From NCBI GenBank assembly GCA_934177025.1, contig CAKPPA010000031.1:1-10089 (forward strand): a DNA stretch of 10,089 nucleotides. Direction: 5' to 3'. Under the pieces are notes generated by a model. That model saw only the letters and a program-made list of their open reading frames with translations, ran no database searches and was not told the DNA's origin. Both the position numbers and the translations under genes were made by a program. Positions 5,756-10,089 of this stretch are shown here, piece after piece. The stretch is from an uncultured Clostridia bacterium (GTDB taxonomy: Bacteria; Bacillota; Clostridia; Christensenellales; CAG-314). Position 1 is the stretch's first letter, and each line of letters begins with the position of its first letter.

Positions 5756-6940
5756 ATGGAATACAGGGAATTAAACGGACAAAAAATTTCTCTGTTGGGG
5801 TTTGGGAGTATGCGCTTGCCGCTTAACTCCGAAACAGTAACGGACATCGATCGAAAAACCGCCTTAAAAATGGTGGACGAGGCGTACCGAAACGGCGTCA
5901 ACTATTTCGACACGGCGTATCCGTACCACGAGGGGGAAAGCGAGCGATTTGTGGGCGAAGCGTTGCAACGCTACCCGCGCGAAAGTTTTTACCTTGCGGA
6001 CAAAATGCCGACGTGGCTCATCGGGTCCGTTGCGGACGGCGAACGCATTTTTCAGGAGCAACTTGACAAATGCCGCGTAAAGTATTTTGATTTTTATCTT
6101 TGCCATGCCGTCGGACAAACGGCGGACGATTTCGAAAAGGCGTACCTAAAAACAGGGCTGTTGGACGTACTCAAAGCGTACAAAGCACAAGGGAAAATCC
6201 GCAATCTCGGGTTTTCCTTCCACGGTTCGCCCGAACGGTTGGAGGAAATTTTAAAGGCAAGCGATTGGGATTTCGTGCAACTGCAAATCAATTATTTGGA
6301 TTGGACGTTGCAACAGGCGCAACGGCAGTACCGTTTGGCGGAGCAGTACCGATTGCCCGTGATTGTGATGGAGCCGGTTAGGGGCGGTGCGCTTCACAGC
6401 CTTTGCCCCGAAGCGGAGCAAATTTTGAAACAAGCGTCGCCAAACAGTTGTGCATCGTGGGCGATGCGGTATGCGGCAAGCCTGCCGAACGTGTTAACGG
6501 TGCTCAGCGGCATGACGAAGCCCGAACACGTGGCGGACAATCTTCAAACGTTTGCGTCCTTCCGTCCGTTAAGCGACGAGGAAAAGGCCGTTGTGGAAAA
6601 AGCAAAGGAAGCCTACCTAAAAACAGGGTTCGTGCCTTGCACGGGTTGCCGCTACTGTATGGATTGCCCGTTCGGGGTGGATATCCCCGAAGTGTTTCGG
6701 GTGTACAACAAATGCGCTTCCACGTTGTCGCTTCCGCTGTCCTTCCATTCGCATCGATTTATCGACAAGGATGCCAATCGGTTTGTTGCGGAGTACGAAA
6801 AAATTCCGGCGCAAAAACGAGCGGATCGGTGCCGCAGTTGCAATCGTTGCACACGGCATTGCCCGCAGCACATCGACATTCCGCAAAAAATGCAGGAAAT
6901 CGCGGAAATCTATCGCGACGTTACGCAAAAGGACGAGTAG
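5756..6940 (+). CDS. Aldo/keto reductase with C-terminal iron-sulfur domain
   Basis: This 394-residue protein belongs to the iron-sulfur branch of the aldo/keto reductase superfamily (the COG1453 type). The barrel is at about 1-280 with the catalytic tetrad visible as D52, Y57, K83 and H117 (in FDTAYPYHEG, LADK and FYLCHA). The C-terminal part has two four-cysteine motifs: C295/C298/C301/C304 followed by P, and C359/C362/C365/C369 followed by P. Both are suited to [4Fe-4S] clusters in a ferredoxin-like arrangement. The family is presumed to reduce carbonyl compounds, possibly with electrons passed through the clusters, but the substrate is unknown. The start ATG 5756 has a modest AAAGGGA site a few bases upstream. 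It may be co-transcribed with hpf, as no promoter of its own is obvious, and it ends before the terminator at 7024-7052. Confidence 0.93.
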   Translation: MEYRELNGQKISLLGFGSMRLPLNSETVTDIDRKTALKMVDEAYRNGVNYFDTAYPYHEGESERFVGEALQRYPRESFYLADKMPTWLIGSVADGERIFQEQLDKCRVKYFDFYLCHAVGQTADDFEKAYLKTGLLDVLKAYKAQGKIRNLGFSFHGSPERLEEILKASDWDFVQLQINYLDWTLQQAQRQYRLAEQYRLPVIVMEPVRGGALHSLCPEAEQILKQASPNSCASWAMRYAASLPNVLTVLSGMTKPEHVADNLQTFASFRPLSDEEKAVVEKAKEAYLKTGFVPCTGCRYCMDCPFGVDIPEVFRVYNKCASTLSLPLSFHSHRFIDKDANRFVAEYEKIPAQKRADRCRSCNRCTRHCPQHIDIPQKMQEIAEIYRDVTQKDE

Positions 6941-7601
6941 CCTTTGAACGGGAACCCAAGGAGTCTTTTTCAAGGAGCCGACGGAACAATGGTTTCTTCC
7001 CCAAATGCGAAATTTTGTTAAGGAAAAACGAGCCGTATCGGCTCGTTTTTTTGTTGCAAAAATTTAGGTACGAAGTCGAAAAAGCGTAATCAAAAAAGCG
7101 ATTTTCGTTTTTCGGTATGTTTTCGTTCGGCAAAAGATGCGTTAAAAAATCTTTCGTCCAGTCGTCGGGCGGGGTTTCCACAATGGCAACGTAGGGTGCG
7201 GAGGTTTCCGCAGGGGAAAAAAGGCGTAGGGTAGGCCCGTCCCGAAAGCGCGAGCGGTACAAAATGCAGTGAAACAACACGGTCGGCACAAACCCGTCGC
7301 GGCGGGCGCATACGGTAACGGGAAACCAATCGGTGTTTAATTTTTCACTGAGTCCGCTCGGGGTAACGGGCATCGAAATTTTCGGCGTGTAGCCGTTGTT
7401 GTCGGTAAAAAACGTAAGGTCGTGTTCCGGCAGCGTCACTTCCGCATGAAACAGGGGTTGATCGCTGAGGTCGGTTACACGAAAGCGAACGGACGTGGTT
7501 TCCGTCCCGACAGGGTGCGCGTGTTGAAAATTAAACGTACAAATGCCCCCGCTACAAAGTGCCACAACAAGGAACGGGAGCCAACGAAAGCGGCGTTTCA
7601 T
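6921..7601 (-). CDS. Predicted secreted or membrane-anchored protein with a prealbumin-like domain, unknown function
   Basis: Starting from ATG 7601 the product begins MKRRFRWLPFLVVALCSGG, a basic N-terminus plus hydrophobic core typical of a signal peptide or anchor. There is no good lipobox. Residues about 38-85 (VRFRVTDLSDQPLFHAEV, then a TDNNGYTPKI segment) resemble carboxypeptidase-regulatory/prealbumin-like beta-sandwich domains. About 95-157 contains CARRDGFVP, RDGPTLRLF and VETPPDDW, which look like a conserved unit but I do not know its role. After about residue 170 the sequence loses protein-like character and the frame crosses the terminator hairpin at 7024-7052, stopping inside the reductase gene. 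A single extra T in the T6 run (7097-7092) would place a TGA right after F170. No Shine-Dalgarno sequence precedes ATG 7601, so both ends are uncertain; an upstream in-frame extension to 7973 is not credible because it overlaps the aminotransferase. Confidence 0.6.
   Translation of the reverse strand: MKRRFRWLPFLVVALCSGGICTFNFQHAHPVGTETTSVRFRVTDLSDQPLFHAEVTLPEHDLTFFTDNNGYTPKISMPVTPSGLSEKLNTDWFPVTVCARRDGFVPTVLFHCILYRSRFRDGPTLRLFSPAETSAPYVAIVETPPDDWTKDFLTHLLPNENIPKNENRFFDYAFSTSYLNFCNKKTSRYGSFFLNKISHLGKKPLFRRLLEKDSLGSRSKATRPFA
7024..7052. terminator. Strong intrinsic terminator, probably bidirectional
   Basis: ACGAGCCG (7028-7035) and CGGCTCGT (7039-7046) form a perfect eight-base-pair stem with a TAT loop, followed by a T-run to 7052. 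It lies 84 bases after the aldo/keto reductase stop. On the minus strand the preceding AAAAA (7024-7028) gives a T-run, so the same hairpin could end the convergent gene at 6921-7601, although that frame reads through it. Confidence 0.9.
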
Positions 7602-7661
7602 ATCAAAGGATATGAGTTGTGCGTAATTTTTATGCGAAGCAAGGACGTTTTTGCGTTTTTG

Positions 7662-7670
7662 TGGTATCAT
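7662..7670 (+). promoter_or_regulatory. Extended -10 promoter for the aminotransferase gene
   Basis: TGG-TATCAT at 7662-7670 is an extended -10 (TGn then five of six matches to TATAAT). A good -35 is not visible at the right distance. The expected start near 7677 leaves a leader of under 20 bases, with AGAGG at 7684-7688 as ribosome binding site. The whole 93-base divergent gap (7602-7694) must also hold the promoter for the minus-strand gene, which I could not place. Confidence 0.55.
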
Positions 7671-7694
7671 AAAAAAAACGATCAGAGGCAAGTT

Positions 7695-8894
7695 ATGATT
7701 TCGGAACGAATGTTTGAGTTGGGAAACAAAAGGTCGGTAATTCGGGAAATTTTTGAATATGCAAAAACAAGGGCGGCGGAAGTCGGTGCGGAAAACGTGT
7801 TCGATTTCAGCATCGGCAATCCAAACGTTCCCGCCCCGCAGGAAGTTAAGGAGGTTGCTTTGCGGCTTTTGTCGCAGGATCCCGTGTCGCTTCACGGCTA
7901 CACGTCCGCGCAGGGGGATTTTGACGTTCGCCGCAAAATTGCGGAATCGCTCAATCGTCGGTACGGCACGCATTTTTCCGCCGAAAATTTTTACATGACG
8001 GCAGGCGCGGCGGCGGCACTTTGCATTGTGTTTCGTGCCTTGAGTGAGGAGGGCGACGAATTTATCACGTTTGCGCCGTATTTCACGGAGTACAAAGTGT
8101 TTGTGGAAGCGGCAGGCAGTCGCTTAAAAGTCATTCCGGCGGAGGAAAAGGATTTTCAAATTGATTTCGAAACGCTGGAAAAACAATTAACGCCGCATAC
8201 CAAAGGGGTGCTGATTAATTCGCCGAACAATCCGTGCGGCGTTGTGTATCGGGAGGAAACGATTCAAAAATTAGCGGAACTGCTTCGCAAAAAATCGCAG
8301 GAGTTCGGCAAACCGATTTTTTTAATCACCGACGAACCGTATCGGGAAATCGTTTACGACAGCATTCGCCCGCCGTTTGTCACAAAGTACTACGAAAACA
8401 CGCTGGTTTGCTATTCGTTCAGTAAAGCGTTGTCCCTCCCCGGGGAACGCATCGGGTACGTTTTAGTGCCGCAGGAAGTTACGGACAGTAAGCGCGTGTA
8501 TGCGGCGGTTTGCGGTGCCGGTAGGGCATTAGGCTACGTTTGCGCACCGAGTATGTTCCAAAAAATAGCCGCAGAGTGTTGCGACTGTACGGCAGATTTG
8601 TCAGTGTACCGCAAAAACAGGGATTTGTTGTACCAATCGCTGACGGAAACGGGCTTTCAATGCGTCAGGCCGGACGGTGCGTTTTACTTGTTTGTAAAGT
8701 CGCCGGAGCCGGATGCCTATCGGTTTTACGAAAGGGGCAAGGCGTTCGATTTGCTGTTTGTTCCGGGCGATGATTTCGGGTGCCCGGGGTACGTGCGTGT
8801 GGCGTACTGCGTGCAAACGGAAATGATCGAGCGTGCGTTGCCGCGCTTCCGCATGTTGTGGGAAAGCTACGAAAAGGAAAAACAAGGGAAATAG
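7695..8894 (+). CDS. PLP-dependent aminotransferase, class I/II
   Basis: This is a cytoplasmic fold-type I aminotransferase of 399 residues, a normal length. It starts at ATG 7695 with AGAGG six bases upstream; the frame is open much further upstream, to 7422, but that part overlaps the antisense gene and the promoter. Visible cofactor and substrate residues are N179 in SPNNPCG, D213 and Y216 in TDEPY, the Schiff-base lysine K244 in SFSK, R252 in PGERIGY, and R368 in YVRVAY, which would bind the substrate carboxylate. The N-terminal FSIGNP and HGYTSAQG motifs are also typical. It belongs to the broad aspartate/tyrosine-type group annotated in many clostridia. Substrate specificity cannot be told from the sequence and no pathway neighbours help. 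The C-terminus ends in a lysine/glutamate-rich tail (YEKEKQGK) that merges into the A-rich repeats downstream. Confidence 0.94.
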   Translation: MISERMFELGNKRSVIREIFEYAKTRAAEVGAENVFDFSIGNPNVPAPQEVKEVALRLLSQDPVSLHGYTSAQGDFDVRRKIAESLNRRYGTHFSAENFYMTAGAAAALCIVFRALSEEGDEFITFAPYFTEYKVFVEAAGSRLKVIPAEEKDFQIDFETLEKQLTPHTKGVLINSPNNPCGVVYREETIQKLAELLRKKSQEFGKPIFLITDEPYREIVYDSIRPPFVTKYYENTLVCYSFSKALSLPGERIGYVLVPQEVTDSKRVYAAVCGAGRALGYVCAPSMFQKIAAECCDCTADLSVYRKNRDLLYQSLTETGFQCVRPDGAFYLFVKSPEPDAYRFYERGKAFDLLFVPGDDFGCPGYVRVAYCVQTEMIERALPRFRMLWESYEKEKQGK

Positions 8895-9090
8895 CACAAG
8901 CGAAAGACCGCGAAACTAGGAAAAAGGCAAAACAGAGAAAACAGATGAAACAAGGCTAAAAAGCAAAACCGAAAAATCAGGAAAACACGGTAAAACAAAA
9001 AACAAAAAAGCAAAACAGGAAACAAGGAAAACCGAAAAACAGGTAAAACAGGGCAAACAGGATAAAAAAAGGAAAAAAAGAAAAAAAGGA
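8866..9090 (+). repeat. T-poor, A-rich degenerate tandem repeats after the aminotransferase gene
   Basis: From the last aminotransferase codons to the terminator at 9091 the plus strand has only about eight T in some 210 bases. It is built from variations of AAAACAGG and GGAAAAAC. Two longer copies start with AAAACCGAAAAA at 8965 and at 9028 (spacing 63) and continue with similar CAGG/AAAACA words. No gene is supported. The minus-strand frame across it (8867-9229) encodes only F/L/C-rich low-complexity sequence. Together with 9121-9229 this makes the non-coding stretch 8895-9229, which otherwise contains only two terminators. Confidence 0.75.
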
Positions 9091-9120
9091 AAAGGCTTGC
9101 CGCTACGGCAAGCCTTTTTT
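9091..9120 (+). terminator. Intrinsic terminator downstream of the aminotransferase gene
   Basis: GGCTTGCCG (9094-9102) and CGGCAAGCC (9106-9114) pair perfectly with a CTA loop. Flanking AAA and TTT extend the stem, and six T follow (9115-9120). It lies about 200 bases after the stop codon at 8894, at the end of the A-rich repeats. Confidence 0.92.
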
Positions 9121-9160
9121 GTCGGGAGGTTCCTCCAAACGCCACGGACAGGGGAACACG

Positions 9161-9210
9161 AAAAAAAAGAAAAACGGCGGGGCATTCGCAAAAAGCGAAC
9201 GCTCCGCCGT
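9161..9210 (-). terminator. Intrinsic terminator downstream of thiT
   Basis: The arms 9174-9189 and 9195-9210 form a 16-position stem with one mismatch and one G-U pair around a five-base loop. In the minus direction it is followed by a long T-run (the A-rich 9161-9173 of the plus strand, interrupted once). It lies 20 bases after the thiT stop and is the natural end of that transcript. Confidence 0.92.
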
Positions 9211-9229
9211 CAATGCAGTTACACAACAA

Positions 9230-10000
9230 TTATCTCGTTTTGTCGTTTTTTGCGTTTGTCGATTCCGCTTCGGTTTGGCTTGCCACTTCGCCTGCAAGCA
9301 CTTCCACTTTGCGTGGCGGATTCATTAAATTCATCAGGAGTTGGAAATTGTTCGTTTTAATCATAACGGTAAACACAATTCCCGCAATCACAGCGTCCGG
9401 CACAAGGTACGTCACGTTGTACAGCAACGAGTAAACGATGCCGTTGTCTTTCGGCAGTTCCGCCCAAACTTGCCCCAAATCGAAGTAAATCAATCCGGAA
9501 ACAAAGTGGAACAGGAAGCGTGCGCCGTAAACCAACAGGACGCCCATCAAAACGTTAAACAACGTGTTTTTGCCGAATTTCCGCGCCAACCCCATAAGGC
9601 CGATGCTCGAAAACGCCAAAACGTAATCCAGCAAAAAGGTTACCGGCGTCAAAATGTACGGGCTTTGAATGAAGTTCAGTAGTCCCGTAACCAATCCGAT
9701 TAACAGGCCTTTGCCCAGTCCGAAGCAGTAGGCGTACATCATCACCGGCACAAGGCTTGCCAGCGTAATGGAGCCGCCGTACACCACCGGCGAAACCTTC
9801 AAAAAGGACAACGCAAAGGATGCCGCGACGCAAATCGCTCCGTAGGTGACGGATTTCGTGTTGAAGTTCTTTTTCGTCAGGCAAATCAGCAACATCACAA
9901 CCACAAACAACGCCAAAGCGGCGAGGGTGATGCTTCCGACGAGTTCACTGACATACTCAATGTGATCTTCGTCCACAAAAAAAAGTAGCAGGTTTTTCAT
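9230..10000 (-). CDS. thiT: ThiT, thiamine-specific S-component of an ECF transporter
   Basis: ThiT is the membrane protein that binds thiamine for an energy-coupling-factor transporter; it needs the EcfA/EcfA'/EcfT module encoded elsewhere. The 256-residue product starts at ATG 10000 with AAGGAGG at 10009-10015. The family core is clear: YGGSITLASLVPVMMYAY (74-91), then the GLGKGLLIGLVTGLLNF helix, and TPVTFLLDYVLAFSSIGLMG. An AxxxA motif at A55-A59, used by S-components to contact EcfT, lies in the helix before the GGS motif. A further hydrophobic helix (about 19-41) precedes it, and a hydrophilic tail of about 30 residues (from NPPRKVEV) follows the last helix, so the protein is longer than the roughly 180-residue lactic-acid-bacterial form. 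Regulation by thiamine pyrophosphate is indicated by the leader elements at 10036-10089. Confidence 0.95.
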   Translation of the reverse strand: MKNLLLFFVDEDHIEYVSELVGSITLAALALFVVVMLLICLTKKNFNTKSVTYGAICVAASFALSFLKVSPVVYGGSITLASLVPVMMYAYCFGLGKGLLIGLVTGLLNFIQSPYILTPVTFLLDYVLAFSSIGLMGLARKFGKNTLFNVLMGVLLVYGARFLFHFVSGLIYFDLGQVWAELPKDNGIVYSLLYNVTYLVPDAVIAGIVFTVMIKTNNFQLLMNLMNPPRKVEVLAGEVASQTEAESTNAKNDKTR

Positions 10001-10035
10001 TTGTTTTTCCTCCTTAAATGCGTCGCAAGAAGGTT

Positions 10036-10067
10036 AAAAAAAACTCAAACGGCCTGTCCCGTTTGAG
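10036..10067 (-). terminator. Leader terminator of the thiT riboswitch
   Basis: On the minus strand CTCAAACGG pairs with CCGTTTGAG (10067-10059 with 10052-10044) through nine perfect base pairs with a six-base loop, followed by eight T (10043-10036). It lies between the riboswitch end and the ribosome binding site of thiT. It should therefore be the expression platform that stops transcription when thiamine pyrophosphate is bound. Confidence 0.9.
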
Positions 10068-10070
10068 AGA

Positions 10071-10089
10071 TCGGCTTCCTTACGCAAGT
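10071..10089 (-). promoter_or_regulatory. TPP riboswitch (THI element), 3' end only
   Basis: On the minus strand the window ends with ACTTGCGTAAGGAAGC. It matches the conserved 3' portion of the thiamine pyrophosphate aptamer (consensus GCGTAGGGAAG, one difference). It is placed directly before a leader terminator and a thiamine transporter gene. The rest of the aptamer, including the CTGAGA segment, must lie beyond position 10089. Confidence 0.8.

Noticed and set aside
6403..7089. Plus-strand frame of 228 codons overlapping the aldo/keto reductase
   Set aside because: It is an out-of-frame shadow of a gene with intact catalytic and cysteine motifs, and it runs through a terminator hairpin.
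7422..7694. N-terminal extension of the aminotransferase frame by 91 codons
   Set aside because: The conserved domain begins after ATG 7695, which has a ribosome binding site and a promoter just upstream. The extension overlaps the antisense secreted-protein gene and is not family-like.
8866..9090. CRISPR array or regular tandem repeat
   Set aside because: The units are irregular in length and sequence and there is no constant repeat/spacer alternation.
8867..9229. Minus-strand frame of 120 codons rich in F, L and C
   Set aside because: It is the complement of the T-poor repeat tract and crosses two terminators; open only because of low-complexity composition.

Overview
The window looks like a chromosomal segment of a low-to-mid GC Firmicute, most likely a member of the Clostridia. 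The evidence is the ctsR-mcsA-mcsB-clpC heat-shock cluster, strong AAGGAGG ribosome binding sites, sigma-A type promoters, a ThiT-type thiamine transporter behind a TPP riboswitch, and a long-form ribosome hibernation factor. No mobile element, CRISPR array, tRNA or rRNA is visible. Most of the window is ordinary core-genome content. I found no clearly new multi-gene system; the interesting points are local anomalies.

Layout. Positions 1-366 (minus strand) hold the start of an unrecognised small membrane protein cut by the window edge. Positions 367-689 form a divergent intergenic region with a promoter for each side and, ahead of ctsR, an AT-rich UP-like element, an extended -10 promoter and a perfect CtsR operator over the predicted transcription start. 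Positions 690-5106 carry the class III heat-shock operon: ctsR (split by a frameshift at about 971-986), mcsA, mcsB and clpC. Together they would make a repressor of protein-quality-control genes, a zinc-binding activator of an arginine kinase, the kinase itself, and the AAA+ unfoldase that feeds ClpP. Immediately after clpC, hpf (5172-5702) has its own promoter, whose -35 overlaps the clpC stop codon, and a stem-loop at the predicted mRNA 5' end. An iron-sulfur aldo/keto reductase (5756-6940) follows and ends at a strong, probably bidirectional terminator at 7024-7052.

Convergent to the reductase is a predicted secreted or anchored protein of unknown function (6921-7601, minus), whose reading frame runs through that terminator into the reductase gene. 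Divergent from it is a fold-type I PLP aminotransferase (7695-8894). This is followed by about 200 bases of almost T-free, degenerate A-rich repeats and a terminator. The right end is thiT on the minus strand (9230-10000), with its own terminator at 9161-9210 and, upstream, a leader terminator plus the 3' end of a TPP riboswitch cut by the window edge.

Two reading frames (ctsR and the 6921-7601 gene) look as if they each contain a net indel. These are either real decay or remodelling, or assembly errors. Raw reads or close relatives would settle this and it matters most for interpreting the window.
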